DNA of 64,000 nt from Massilia rhizosphaerae (GTDB taxonomy: Bacteria > Pseudomonadota > Gammaproteobacteria > Burkholderiales > Burkholderiaceae_D), in assembly GCF_016093545.1 (NCBI RefSeq), contig NZ_JADKYX010000015.1:89170-153169 (forward strand). Direction: 5' to 3'. The translations under genes and the position numbers were made by a program. The first letter of the stretch is position 1, and each line of letters begins with the position of its first letter. Shown piece after piece: positions 36,488 through 46,030 of this stretch. The notes below the pieces were generated by a model. That model had not been told where the DNA came from. It saw only the letters and a list, made by a program, of their open reading frames with translations, and did not search any database.

Positions 36488-37705
36488 TCATGCCGCCAGC
36501 GCCTTTTGCGTCAGGCGGCCGTAGATGGCCGGATAGCGGCCGACGCTGACCTTCCAGTTGCGCTCCGTCTCGACGTAGTGGCGGCCGGCCTGGCGCAGCC
36601 GCGGCCACGTCTCATGCGCGGCCAGCAGGGCGCTGACCTTGTCCGCCAGCGAATCCGGATCGTCGGCGCCGAACAGCACGCCGGTCTTGCCGTCCTCGAT
36701 CAGCTCGAGGTGGCCGCCGACGTCGGACGCGGCCAGGATGCGGCCCTGCGCCATCGCTTCCAGCGGCTTGAGCGGGGTGACGAGGTCGGTCAGTCGCATG
36801 GACAGGCGCGGGTACACGAGCACGTCGAGCAGGTCGTAGTATTTGTTGACCTGGTCGTGCGGGACGCGGCCCGTGAACACGACCTTGTCGGCGATGTTCA
36901 GGTCCTTCGCCATCTGGCGCAGCTGCGCGTCCTGCGGGCCGCCGCCGACGAGCAGCACGCGCAGGTCCGGCATGCGCGCGACGAGCTTCGGCACCGCGCG
37001 CAGCAGCACGTCCAGGCCTTCGTAGGCATAGAACGAGCCGATGAAGCCGATCAGGCGCGCGCCGCCCAGGCCCAGTTGCTCCTTGAGGGCGAGGTCGGGC
37101 GTGCCGCCCATCGAGAATTTTTCGATGTCGACGGCGTTCGGGATCACGGTGACCTTGTCGGCTGCGACGCCGCGCGCGACGATATCGCGGCGCAATCCCT
37201 CGCAGATGGTGGTGACGGCGTCGGCCTGCTTCAGCGCATAGGTCTCGAGCGCGCGCGTGAGGCGGTAGCGCAGGCCGTTTTCCGTGCTGGTGCCGTGGTC
37301 GACGGCGGCGTCTTCCCAGAACGCGCGCACTTCGTACACGACGGGGATGCCGAAGCGCTTGCCGGCGCGCAGCGCGGCGATCGCGTTCAGCGACGGCGAG
37401 TGCGCATGCAGCACGTCCGGCTTGACCTGCGGGATGATCTCGGCCAGGCGCTTGGCCAGCCCGTCGATCACGTTCACCTGGTTCAGCACCGGCATCTTCG
37501 CCAGCGCGCCCTTCGATTCCGGCGTGCGGTAGAAGTGCAGGCCGTCGACGGTTTCTTCCAGCATGTCGCCGGAATTCTGCTTGGCGCCGGTGACGTGGAA
37601 GGTTTCCCAGCCGAGCGCGCGCTGTTCGCGCAGGATCGAACGGGTGCGGAAGGTATAGCCGCTGTGCAGCGGGATCGAATGGTCGAGGACGTGCAGTACA
37701 CGCAT
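36488..37705 (-). CDS. family 4 glycosyltransferase, XrtA system (stp3 type)
   Basis: The 405-residue protein begins MRVLHVLDHSIPLHSGYTF and includes HVTGAKQNSG, LHAHSPSLNAIAAL, GFIGSFYAYEGLDVLLRAV, LLVGGGPQ and YPRLSMRLTDLVTPLKPLEAM. These are marks of the third PEP-CTERM-linked GT4 family. It follows xrtA by 31 bp and precedes the stp2-type gene by 25 bp in the same operon. Specific sugar donor unknown. Confidence 0.9.
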   Translation of the reverse strand: MRVLHVLDHSIPLHSGYTFRTRSILREQRALGWETFHVTGAKQNSGDMLEETVDGLHFYRTPESKGALAKMPVLNQVNVIDGLAKRLAEIIPQVKPDVLHAHSPSLNAIAALRAGKRFGIPVVYEVRAFWEDAAVDHGTSTENGLRYRLTRALETYALKQADAVTTICEGLRRDIVARGVAADKVTVIPNAVDIEKFSMGGTPDLALKEQLGLGGARLIGFIGSFYAYEGLDVLLRAVPKLVARMPDLRVLLVGGGPQDAQLRQMAKDLNIADKVVFTGRVPHDQVNKYYDLLDVLVYPRLSMRLTDLVTPLKPLEAMAQGRILAASDVGGHLELIEDGKTGVLFGADDPDSLADKVSALLAAHETWPRLRQAGRHYVETERNWKVSVGRYPAIYGRLTQKALAA

Positions 37706-37736
37706 GGTCTTGGTTTCCGTTCTTGTTGTCGCGTTG

Positions 37737-39296
37737 TCAGTGGGTTCGGGTCGTCTTCAGCGCCTGGTCCAGCGCCGGGCCCTGTTCGGCCAGGAAGCGG
37801 TGCAGTGCGGCGCGCGCGCGCTCCTTGTCGCGGTCGTACGGGACGGCGAGCATCACGGCCGCGCCGTCGTCGCCGCGCAGCATCGCCTTGTTCGCGGCCT
37901 GCCACAGTTTGCCGACGGCGTCGCTGCCCGTGTAATGCCCGCCGACCCATTTGAAGGCCCAGACCATGAGCGCGCCGTCCGGCGTGCGCAGGATGCCTTC
38001 GTGCAGCGAGAGCGGCGTGCCGGCGACGGTTTCGCTGCGCGCCGTGCTGTCGACTTCGTGCCACCTGTCTTCGTAGCCGGCCAGGCGGTTCACGGAACTG
38101 ATCAGGTTCTTTTCCGGATTCTGGTTGCGGTAGTACAGGACGGTCAGGCTGACGGGCAGGTTGCCGACCTGGTAGGCCTGGTGGAAGCGCGCGTCCGGGG
38201 TCATGTAGAACGGTTTCCAGTCCGCGAAATCGCTGGTGCGCGGCGCGGTCACGGCGATGTCGGCCAGGCGCGCGGGGGCCGGATTGTGGTTGGCGCGCTC
38301 GCCCACCAGCGCCAGCGCCGGCCAGAACGCGCACACGAGCAGCACGCCGGCCACCATCGCGGGCAGGCGGGGCGGCGTGCCGGTTGCCGGCGCGGCGGAC
38401 GCGGGCACGGCCGCCGCCGCGGGCGCGGCGGCGGGATGTGGCGCGATGTCCTCGCGCCAGAAGCTGCCGATCCAGAACATGACGAACATGACGAGGCCGA
38501 AGAACAGCCAGCCGTAGATGATGTGGTCGACGCCCGTCGCCAGTTCCATGCCGGACAGGTGGCCGATCATCACGATCATGTAGGCGCGCAGGCCGTTGGC
38601 GATGACGGGAACGATCATCGACAGGCCGATGAACAGCGCGCGCCGCATGGCGGAGCGGTACGTCAGGTAGGCGTACAGGCAGCCCAGCGTGATCGAGGAA
38701 ATCAGGTAGCGCACGCCGCTGCAGGCTTCGACGACGGACCAGCTGCCGGTCGGCAGTTCGAAGCGGGTGCCGCTGCGCAGCACGGGGATGCCGGTGGCGC
38801 GCACGGCCCACACCGTGAAGTCGGCCGTGAACTGGATCAGCGGGGCGACGAAGATCTCGCCGAACGGCACCGCGAACAGCAGGAACAGCAGGGGGAATGT
38901 CAGCGAACCCGCGAGGCGCGGGCCGAACAGGGCGAGCGCGGCGACGGGGAACATCGCGACGAACGTGTATTGCGACACGACCTGCACCTCGCCCAGTTCC
39001 GCCGCCAGCCAGCCGGCGCCGAGGACGGCGAGCAGCAGCAGCGCGGGAGGCCAGGGCTTGGGCGGATACAGGCTGAAATTCTCGCGCCGGCGCCACACGA
39101 GCCACAGGCTGATCGGCAGGATCACGTAGCCGTGCGCGAAGGTCTCGGAGCTGTTCCACACGGAGACGATCGAGCGCACCGTGCCCAGGTACAGCAGGAA
39201 CGGCGCGAGCAGGGCCAGCACGATCAGGAAGGTAGCCTGGCGCGAGATGGGAGCGGCGGTGGCGTTGATCACGCCCGGCGGCGGTTTCAGGAACAT
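37737..39296 (-). CDS. xrtA: exosortase A fused to an EpsI domain
   Basis: The 519-residue inner-membrane protein has about eight helices forming the exosortase domain (residues about 20-290) and then a periplasmic EpsI domain (about 310-519). The presumed transpeptidase triad is visible: Cys192 in VVEACSGVRYL, Arg237 in IANGLRAY and His258 in GVDHIIYGW. It would cleave PEP-CTERM proteins near their C-terminal Pro-Glu-Pro signal and transfer them to an unknown acceptor, by analogy with sortases. It overlaps the stp1-type gene by 10 bp. A visible substrate is encoded at 55304-56182. Confidence 0.95.
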   Translation of the reverse strand: MFLKPPPGVINATAAPISRQATFLIVLALLAPFLLYLGTVRSIVSVWNSSETFAHGYVILPISLWLVWRRRENFSLYPPKPWPPALLLLAVLGAGWLAAELGEVQVVSQYTFVAMFPVAALALFGPRLAGSLTFPLLFLLFAVPFGEIFVAPLIQFTADFTVWAVRATGIPVLRSGTRFELPTGSWSVVEACSGVRYLISSITLGCLYAYLTYRSAMRRALFIGLSMIVPVIANGLRAYMIVMIGHLSGMELATGVDHIIYGWLFFGLVMFVMFWIGSFWREDIAPHPAAAPAAAAVPASAAPATGTPPRLPAMVAGVLLVCAFWPALALVGERANHNPAPARLADIAVTAPRTSDFADWKPFYMTPDARFHQAYQVGNLPVSLTVLYYRNQNPEKNLISSVNRLAGYEDRWHEVDSTARSETVAGTPLSLHEGILRTPDGALMVWAFKWVGGHYTGSDAVGKLWQAANKAMLRGDDGAAVMLAVPYDRDKERARAALHRFLAEQGPALDQALKTTRTH

Positions 39297-40489
39297 TCGA
39301 GACTTTCTCCTATGCAGGCCAGGTTGCTGGACCAGCTGTAGCGGCGCTGGACCTTGGCGCGGGCCGCCGCGCCGATCGCGGCCGCGGCGCTTTCCTGGCC
39401 GGCCAGCAGCGCGCTCACGGCGTCGACGAAGCCGGCCGCGTCCTCGGCCAGCACCAGTTCGCTGCCAGGAACGGCGTCGATGCCCTCCAGCGCCTGCGGC
39501 GACACGACGACCGGCGTCGCCATCGCCATCGCTTCCAGCACCTTGTTCTGGATGCCGCGCGCGATGCGCAGCGGCGCCACGGACACGGCGGCGTGCGCGA
39601 TGTACGGCCGCACGTCCGGCACGGTGCCCGTCACGACGACGCCGGGCAGCTTGGCCAATTCCTGCACGGCCGGCGCCGGGCGCGCACCGACGATATAAAA
39701 CTTGGCGTCGGCGAAGCGTTCACGCAGCGCCGGGAACACGTCGGCCGCGAACCACTGCACGGCGTCCACGTTCGGCCAGTAATCCATTGCGCCCGTGAAC
39801 ACGAGGGCGCGCTCGCCGGCCGTGTACGGATTGGCATGCGGCTGGTCGGGCGAAAAATAGTCGGTATCGACGCCGTTGTTGAAGTGGCCGATCTTGGCCG
39901 TGCTTTCCGGCGCCAGCTGGCGGAACAGGTCGGCCTCGGGGGCCGAGACGAACAGCGACGCGTCGTAGTCGCGCGCCACGCGGCGCTCGTACGCGAGCAG
40001 CTGGCGCGCCTCGTAGCGGTACAGCCAGTTCATCGGCCACGATTTCTGGTCGGCGTACTGGCGCCACTTGTCGGAGTCGACGTCGCAGAAGTCGACGACG
40101 CGGCGCGCCGAGCGGTACGGGTCGGCGTACTGCGCCATCGCCGACGAGAACACGAGCACGCGCTCGATCTTGTGTCTTGCCACCGTCTCGTCGACCCAGC
40201 GCGCCAGCGACGCGTCGCGGTAGTACTCGAGCGAGAGCGAGCGGTTCTTCACCAGCGCCTGCAGGCTGCGCACGCGCGCCAGCAGGGGCTTCATGCCGGC
40301 GAAACGGCTGCTGGCGCACAGCGCCTCGACGTGCGGCACGTACTGCCAGTCGTCGGGATCGTCCACGAACGTGGCCAGGTGCACGCGGTAGTGCCGGGCC
40401 AGATGCTTGAGCAGGTGGTACGAGCGGATCTTGTCGCCCTTGTTGGGCGGATACGGGATCCGGTGGATCAGCAGCAGCAGGTCTTCCAT
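39287..40489 (-). CDS. family 4 glycosyltransferase, XrtA system (stp1 type)
   Basis: The 400-residue protein starts MEDLLLLIHRIPYPPNKGDK, a signature of the first PEP-CTERM/EpsH sugar-transferase family. It continues with VDFCDVDSDKWRQYA, GHFNNGVDTDYFSP, VFTGAMDYWPNVDAVQWF and VAPLRIARGIQNKVLEAMAM. It is a GT-B enzyme acting on the lipid-linked glycan. The gene begins 4 bp after the FemAB stop codon and overlaps xrtA by 10 bp. Confidence 0.92.
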   Translation of the reverse strand: MEDLLLLIHRIPYPPNKGDKIRSYHLLKHLARHYRVHLATFVDDPDDWQYVPHVEALCASSRFAGMKPLLARVRSLQALVKNRSLSLEYYRDASLARWVDETVARHKIERVLVFSSAMAQYADPYRSARRVVDFCDVDSDKWRQYADQKSWPMNWLYRYEARQLLAYERRVARDYDASLFVSAPEADLFRQLAPESTAKIGHFNNGVDTDYFSPDQPHANPYTAGERALVFTGAMDYWPNVDAVQWFAADVFPALRERFADAKFYIVGARPAPAVQELAKLPGVVVTGTVPDVRPYIAHAAVSVAPLRIARGIQNKVLEAMAMATPVVVSPQALEGIDAVPGSELVLAEDAAGFVDAVSALLAGQESAAAAIGAAARAKVQRRYSWSSNLACIGESLECS

Positions 40490-40493
40490 CGGT

Positions 40494-41591
40494 TCAGCCC
40501 AGGTTGCGGACGATGTAGGGGCCCATGAAATTCGCCAGCGGCAGCGGCAGCTTCTTCCACATCTTGATGAACAGCTGGTATTTCGGGTTCAGCGGATTGT
40601 TGTCCGGCAGCGCGGACGCGCCGTACAGCTTGTACTCGTACGGCAGGTGCTGCGCCGTGAAACCCCAGTTCTTCTTGAAGTCGTAGGCGCCGGTGCCCAG
40701 CTTGCTGCGGCCGAAGTCGAACAGCCGGCAGCCGCGCGCGGCAGAGGCCTGCATCAGGTTCCAGTACATGAAGTCGTTGCCGGCCACTTCGCGCGCGATG
40801 TCCATGCCGCCGCCGTAGTAGGGCACGACTTCGTCGCGCCAGAAGAACGACAGCACGGCGGCCACGAGGCGGTTGTCTTCCGTGACGATGGTGCGCACTT
40901 CGCACTCGTCGCCGAACACGTCCTGCAGCATGGCGAAGTATTTTTTCGGGAACACCGGCGTGCCCAGGCGGTGCACGCTGTGCGCGTACGCCTCGAACAT
41001 GCGGTCGACGTTCGCATCGACCTCGCCGCGCAGGCCCAGCTTGATGCCCTTGCGGACCATCGCGCGCTGCTTGCGCGGGATGGCGTTCAGGTTGGCCTCG
41101 TCGTCGCCCGTGATCTCCTTGCGGAAGGTGACGTACAGTTCCTTCGTGTGCCACGCCGGGTCGTCCGGGTGGAAGCGCTGCATGCCGCGGTATTCCAGGT
41201 GGCCCACGCCGAGCTGCTGCGCGAGTTCGTGCGCGGCCTGGTCGAGCATCGCGCGCGCGGCGTCGTTCGTCGCGGCGGGGCCGCCGTACACGCAGAACGG
41301 CATCGCGCCGAGCGAGTGGCCGAACAGGCGGCTCTTGATCTCCGCGAGCGGCAGCACGCCGAGGATCTGGCCGTCCTGCTGCACGTAATAAAACCACGTC
41401 TTGATGCCGAACGAGCCTTCGATCACCTTCTGCCAGCCGGACAGGTGGAAGAAGGTGGCGTCCGGGCAGGCGCGCACGAACGCGTCCCAGCGGCCGTATT
41501 CGTGCGGCTGCAGCGTGTGCAGCGTCATGGGAGAGGTGGCCAGCACGGGAGCGGCCCGTTTGGCGGCGGCGGCTTCGATGATCGAGTTCAT
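40494..41591 (-). CDS. FemAB-like protein, XrtA/PEP-CTERM-associated
   Basis: The 365-residue protein starts at ATG 41591, which overlaps the deacetylase stop (ATGA). It has a GNAT-like double domain similar to FemA/FemB peptidyltransferases: DATFFHLSGWQKVIE, RKQRAMVRKGIKLGL and DFGRSKLGTGAYDFKKNWGF. FemAB proteins add amino acids from aminoacyl-tRNA to lipid-linked precursors. In exosortase loci the acceptor is not known, and attachment of an amino acid to the glycan is inference. Confidence 0.92.
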   Translation of the reverse strand: MNSIIEAAAAKRAAPVLATSPMTLHTLQPHEYGRWDAFVRACPDATFFHLSGWQKVIEGSFGIKTWFYYVQQDGQILGVLPLAEIKSRLFGHSLGAMPFCVYGGPAATNDAARAMLDQAAHELAQQLGVGHLEYRGMQRFHPDDPAWHTKELYVTFRKEITGDDEANLNAIPRKQRAMVRKGIKLGLRGEVDANVDRMFEAYAHSVHRLGTPVFPKKYFAMLQDVFGDECEVRTIVTEDNRLVAAVLSFFWRDEVVPYYGGGMDIAREVAGNDFMYWNLMQASAARGCRLFDFGRSKLGTGAYDFKKNWGFTAQHLPYEYKLYGASALPDNNPLNPKYQLFIKMWKKLPLPLANFMGPYIVRNLG

Positions 41592-42472
41592 GGGCGGTTC
41601 AGGAAGATGTTGTCCATGCGATCCCACGCGAAGTCGCGCGCGAGGGATTCGATGCGGCGTTCCATCCGGTCGATGTTGATGTAGTGGCGGAAGCGCGCCT
41701 TGGCGCCGAGGCCTTCGGGGCGCGGCTGGCCGGGGTCGACTTCCCACGGGTGGAAGTAGAACAGGGCGGGCTGGCCGTCTTCGCGGTTGACCTTGGCCAT
41801 CATCCAGCGCGACAGCGCATACGGCAGCAGGCGGAAGTAGCCGCCGCCGCCGGCCGGCAGGTTCCGGCCCATCATTTGCACGGTCGTGATCGGGATTTCC
41901 AGCAGGCCGTCGGTGCCGTTCGGGTAGAACGCGAAGCGCGGCGCTTCCGGCATGCCGTAGTGGTCGTGCACGACCGGGTAGATGCTGGAGCTGTAGCGGT
42001 AGCCCGCTGCGAGCAGCTCGTCGAGCGCCCACAGGTTGCCGCGGCCGATCGAGAAGCTGGGCGCGCGATAGCCCAGCACGGCCTGGCCGCCGATGTCTTC
42101 CAGCAGCGCCTTCGCGGAGCGGATGTCGTTGGCGAATTCTGCGCGCGTCTGGTCCGACGCGCGCAGGTGGCCGTAGCCGTGGCTGGCCAGTTCGTGGCCG
42201 CAAGCGACGATGCGCTTGACGACCTGCGGATAGCGTTCGGCGATCCAGCCCAGCGTGAAGAAGGTGGCGCGCACGTCGTGGCGCTCGAACAGCGCGAGGA
42301 TGCGGTCCATGTTCGCTTCGACACGGCATTCGCGGCTCGGCCAGCTGGCGCGATCGATGTAGGGCGCGAACGCGGAGACCTGGAAATAATCCTCGACGTC
42401 GCAGGTCATCGCATTGCGGATACGTTGTCCCGGACCCGGCAAGGGTCGCGGGGCGAGTTCGACCATGTTCAT
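41588..42472 (-). CDS. polysaccharide deacetylase, XrtA-associated
   Basis: The 294-residue protein has a NodB domain: MTCDVEDYFQVSAF (catalytic Asp), ATFFTLGWIAERYP, the metal-binding H-x3-H in ELASHGYGHL, GYRAPSFSIG and a late FYFHPWEVDPGQP. The N terminus has no signal peptide, typical of this exosortase-A deacetylase family. ATG 42472 is supported by ATGA overlap with the upstream ATPase gene; an ATG two codons later is an alternative. It would remove N-acetyl groups from the sugar chain. Confidence 0.92.
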   Translation of the reverse strand: MNMVELAPRPLPGPGQRIRNAMTCDVEDYFQVSAFAPYIDRASWPSRECRVEANMDRILALFERHDVRATFFTLGWIAERYPQVVKRIVACGHELASHGYGHLRASDQTRAEFANDIRSAKALLEDIGGQAVLGYRAPSFSIGRGNLWALDELLAAGYRYSSSIYPVVHDHYGMPEAPRFAFYPNGTDGLLEIPITTVQMMGRNLPAGGGGYFRLLPYALSRWMMAKVNREDGQPALFYFHPWEVDPGQPRPEGLGAKARFRHYINIDRMERRIESLARDFAWDRMDNIFLNRP

Positions 42473-43539
42473 TCTTGGTTGTCCATAGGCTGGGTTACCG
42501 CCCCGTGGGGCGTGGCGACGATCTTCTTCAGGATCGACAGCACGGAAACGATCGACTTCTCGAGGCGCATCATGCGTTCGTCGAGCACTTCGACACTGCT
42601 GGCGCGGCGTTCGCCGCTGCGCTGGTCGATGGTGCGCAGGCCGGTCTTGTAGTCCGCGTCGGCGTCGGCATCCAGCGCATGCGCCGGCAGCGTGTCGGGC
42701 GCCGGCGTGCCGACCGGATCGGGGACGTCGAATTCCTCGCTGATGTCCTTCACGACCGTGTTGATGTCCTGCTCGCCGAACGCGTGCATCTCTTCCAGGA
42801 AGCCCATCAGCAGCACGCGGTCCATCAGCGTGTTGACCTTGCGCGGGATGCCGCCGCTGTAGGCGTAGATCGCGGCGTGCGCGCCCTCGTCGAACGACGG
42901 GTCGCCCTTCCAGCCGACGGTGGCGAGACGGTGTTCGACGTAGGCGCGGGTTTCCTGCGCGTCCATCGGGCCCAGGTGGTAGCTGGCGATCACGCGCTGG
43001 CGCAGCTGCTGCATGCCGGGGCTGTGCAGCGTGGCGCGGAATTCGGGCTGACCGAGCAGGAAGGTCTGCAGCAGCGATTTGTCGTCGGTCTGGAAGTTCG
43101 ACAGCATGCGCAGTTCTTCGACCGTGCGCGCGGACAGGTTCTGGGCTTCGTCGATCACGAGCAGGGCGCGCTTGCCCTGGTGGTCGACGTCGCACAGGAA
43201 TTTTTCCAGGCGCGTGAGCAGGTCCGTCTTGCTGGCGCCTTCGTACGGCAGGCCGAACGCCGAGACGACCATGCGCAGCGTGTCGTCCGGGTCGAGGTGC
43301 GTGTTGACGATGTGGGCGGCGACGATCTGGTCGGACGGCAGCCGGTTGAACAGGTTGCGCACGAGCGTGGTCTTGCCCGCGCCGACTTCACCGGTGATGA
43401 CGATGAAGCCCTCGCCCTGCGACAGGCCGTACTCGAGGTAGGCCATGGCGCGTTTGTGGCCTTTGCTGCCGAAGAAGAAATGCGGGTCCGGGCGCAGCTG
43501 GAAAGGTTTGGCGGATAATCCGTAAAAAGACTCGTACAT
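42469..43539 (-). CDS. ExeA-like ATPase, XrtA/PEP-CTERM-associated
   Basis: ATG 43539 follows GGAGG at ideal spacing. The 356-residue protein begins MYESFYGLSAKPFQLRPDP and has an AAA ATPase of the ExeA/GspA type: GEVGAGKTTLVRNL (Walker A), ALLVIDEAQNL (Walker B) and YSGGIPRKVN (sensor/arginine region). A charged helix follows at about 320-345. By family it energises or regulates assembly of the export apparatus at the inner membrane. It lies between the outer-membrane protein gene and the deacetylase gene. Confidence 0.92.
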   Translation of the reverse strand: MYESFYGLSAKPFQLRPDPHFFFGSKGHKRAMAYLEYGLSQGEGFIVITGEVGAGKTTLVRNLFNRLPSDQIVAAHIVNTHLDPDDTLRMVVSAFGLPYEGASKTDLLTRLEKFLCDVDHQGKRALLVIDEAQNLSARTVEELRMLSNFQTDDKSLLQTFLLGQPEFRATLHSPGMQQLRQRVIASYHLGPMDAQETRAYVEHRLATVGWKGDPSFDEGAHAAIYAYSGGIPRKVNTLMDRVLLMGFLEEMHAFGEQDINTVVKDISEEFDVPDPVGTPAPDTLPAHALDADADADYKTGLRTIDQRSGERRASSVEVLDERMMRLEKSIVSVLSILKKIVATPHGAVTQPMDNQE

Positions 43540-43556
43540 CGTATGCCTCCGCGGGC

Positions 43557-45107
43557 TCAATACTGGACGTTAAGCGTGGCCACGACGGCGTTCTCGTGGT
43601 AGTCGCGGTTGTCGAACACGCCGATGCGGCCCTTCGTGTGGCGCAGGTCGAGTGCTCCGGTGGTCTTGGCGTCGAAGCGGCTGCTCAGGCCCACGCTCAT
43701 CTGGCGGATGTCGTTGGTGATGCCGGTGCGCAGCGATTGCACGTTCACGCCGTACAGGTTGGCATGGGCCGAGGTCCGCGTGGACAGCCGGTAGTCGGCA
43801 TTCGCGCTCGCGCCGCGCTGGTTCGTGTCTTCGTTCAGGGAACTCAGCTGCGCGGGCAGCAGCGCGCTGTCTTCCTGCTGCAGCGACAGCGCGGCCGTGC
43901 GCTCCTTGAACACGGACAGCAGCAGGTTGCTGCGCGCACCCTTGAACGTCACGGAACCCTGCAAGCGCTTGTTGCGCATGTAGCGGTTGCTCAGATAGTT
44001 GATGCTGTCGACGAGCGTTGGCGGCAGGCCGGTCTGCGCCATGTACGCCTGCACGGCCTGCTGGCGCAGCACCGGATCCGGATACGCTCCCGCGAACAGG
44101 CGACCCAGCATGGCCGCCGTGTCGACGGCGGCCGGCAGCAGGAACTGCGAGCGGGTCGTCATGACGATGTCGCTGTAGGTCAGCGCCCAGACGCTGTGCT
44201 GGGTGCGGTAGCTGCCGTCGAACGAACCCGTCTTGCCGTAATAGCGCCGGCCGAACGATGCCGCGACCTTGGTGCGCGACGACGGTTGCCAGATGAAGCC
44301 GCCCGACCAGGCGCGGCCGCGCGTTCTTTCGGAGAACGCGCGGTATTCGTACTTGTCGTAGCCGACGGTGGAGGTCAGGCTCAGGTGCGGGGTCGCGCGG
44401 TACTGCAGGCCCACGAGGCTGTTCTCGGTCGACGTATCGCCCGAGCGCTGGGCATTCATGTCCTGGTGCGAATAATGCACGTTCCAGCCGAGATCGGGGA
44501 ACGCGGGGCCGCTGGTCACGTCGACCGCGCGCGTGGTGGCGAGGCTGTTGCCGAAGCCGCTGCCGTTGCCGCCCTCGACCGAGTCGCGCGACAGGCGGGC
44601 CGTCAGCGCGGCCGTGGAGCCGAACCGGTGGCGCAGGTAGGGGCTGATGCTCCAGGTGCTGATGTTCGTGCCGTTGCGGGCCGTGTACGAATTGTTCGGC
44701 ACGGGGCCGAACGCCGACACCGCCTGGCGCGAGCCGTTGGCGCTGGCGTCCACGTACAGCAATTCCTTGACGGCCGTCGCTTCGGCCGTCGCCTGGTAGC
44801 GACGGTCGCTGTTGCGCACATTCGGCGTGTCGGTGTTGCTGTACGCGTATTTGCGCCATTCCGCGCTGCCGTCGAATTTCAGGCGCGGGCCGATGCCGGT
44901 GACGCTCAGGTTGGGCGCGGCCTCGCTGACGAAGCTGCCGCGCGCCTGGTCGTCGGCCTGGTTGCCCACGTTGTCGGAATACGATTCACGCACTTGGAGG
45001 GTGGGGATGACCTTCCATTCCGCCCGGCAGTCGGTCGACAGCAGCAGGGCTGCCAGCGCGAGCGGCGTGAGCCGGAGCGCGGCCAAATTAGCCGTAGTGA
45101 TAGTCAT
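43557..45107 (-). CDS. XrtA-associated outer-membrane beta-barrel protein
   Basis: The 516-residue product has a signal peptide (LALAALLLSTDCRA) followed by alternating amphipathic beta strands with many Tyr, Ser and Arg residues and a terminal aromatic (VVATLNVQY). That pattern is typical of outer-membrane barrels. It corresponds to the uncharacterised outer-membrane protein regularly found between the tyrosine kinase and ATPase of exosortase-A loci. It probably forms part of the export pore or a porin-like partner of the Wza-like lipoprotein. Its start overlaps the kinase gene by 20 bp. Confidence 0.88.
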   Translation of the reverse strand: MTITTANLAALRLTPLALAALLLSTDCRAEWKVIPTLQVRESYSDNVGNQADDQARGSFVSEAAPNLSVTGIGPRLKFDGSAEWRKYAYSNTDTPNVRNSDRRYQATAEATAVKELLYVDASANGSRQAVSAFGPVPNNSYTARNGTNISTWSISPYLRHRFGSTAALTARLSRDSVEGGNGSGFGNSLATTRAVDVTSGPAFPDLGWNVHYSHQDMNAQRSGDTSTENSLVGLQYRATPHLSLTSTVGYDKYEYRAFSERTRGRAWSGGFIWQPSSRTKVAASFGRRYYGKTGSFDGSYRTQHSVWALTYSDIVMTTRSQFLLPAAVDTAAMLGRLFAGAYPDPVLRQQAVQAYMAQTGLPPTLVDSINYLSNRYMRNKRLQGSVTFKGARSNLLLSVFKERTAALSLQQEDSALLPAQLSSLNEDTNQRGASANADYRLSTRTSAHANLYGVNVQSLRTGITNDIRQMSVGLSSRFDAKTTGALDLRHTKGRIGVFDNRDYHENAVVATLNVQY

Positions 45108-46014
45108 ACGTTTCTTCGATGCCGGGGAACTCCCTGGTCTTGTTATAGATGAGATTGACGTTCTGATAACCTTCCAGCTGGCGCAGCGCTTCCTTGACGG
45201 CGTGCTGGGTCGTCGTCTGGGCTTCGACCACCATCACGATCTGTCCCATGTGCGAAGCCAGCACGCGCGATTCGCTCGTCAGCAGCAGCGGCGGCGAATC
45301 GAAGATCACGACGCGGTCCGGATAGCGGTTGGCGATCTCGTCGACCAGCGAGCTCATGGCCGAGCTGGCCAGCAGCTCGGTCGCGCGCGGCGTGCTGGTG
45401 CCGGCCGGCAGGATCGACAGCGTGTCGACGTTCGTGCGCAGCATGACGTCGGCCATGTCGAGCTTGTCGTCCAGCAGGATGTCCATCAGGCCGCGGTGCG
45501 CGGGCAGGCCGAGCGAGCGCAGCACCGACGGGCGCGCGACGTCGGCGTCGACGAGCAGCACGGTGTGGTCGAGCTCCATCGCGATGCTCATCGCCAGGTT
45601 GATCGCGCAATAGGTCTTGCCTTCGCCCGGCAGCGAGCTGGTCACCATGATCAGGTTGCCCGGTTTCTCGCCCTCGGCGCGGTCGGCGAAGGCGCGCTGC
45701 AGCAGCGGGCGCTTGATGACGCGGAAGTCTTCCAGCAATCGCGTACGGCCGCCGGCGGCTGTGACCATGCCCAGGTCGCGCATGCGGTTCAGGTCCAGGT
45801 CGACGCGGCGGGTCGAGAATTTCTGCGCCGGACGCGCGTCGGCGTCGGCGGCGTGGGCCGCCGGCGCTGCCGCTGCCGGCGCGGGCGCTGCCGGCACGGG
45901 CGCCAGGACCGCCGCCTCGATGGCGTCGATGGCGTCCGCTTCGGGGGGCTTGGCGACGGCGGGCGCGTTGCGCTGCAGGTCGATCCGGCTTGCCGCTTTT
46001 TCGATGATGCTCAC
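45088..46014 (-). CDS. BY-kinase (tyrosine autokinase), XrtA-associated
   Basis: The start is GTG 46014, since AAGGAG lies six bases upstream and the family begins MSIIEKA; an upstream in-frame ATG at 46074 lacks this. The 308-residue protein has an Ala/Pro-rich linker, then the cytoplasmic kinase domain with TSSLPGEGKTYCAINLA (Walker A), VLLVDADVARP (A') and VVIFDSPPLL (B). The C terminus YDYHYG has three Tyr that could be autophosphorylated. It partners the chain-length protein encoded 16 bp upstream and controls polymerisation length. Confidence 0.93.
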   Translation of the reverse strand: MSIIEKAASRIDLQRNAPAVAKPPEADAIDAIEAAVLAPVPAAPAPAAAAPAAHAADADARPAQKFSTRRVDLDLNRMRDLGMVTAAGGRTRLLEDFRVIKRPLLQRAFADRAEGEKPGNLIMVTSSLPGEGKTYCAINLAMSIAMELDHTVLLVDADVARPSVLRSLGLPAHRGLMDILLDDKLDMADVMLRTNVDTLSILPAGTSTPRATELLASSAMSSLVDEIANRYPDRVVIFDSPPLLLTSESRVLASHMGQIVMVVEAQTTTQHAVKEALRQLEGYQNVNLIYNKTREFPGIEETYDYHYG

Positions 46015-46030
46015 GGTGGACTCCTTAATC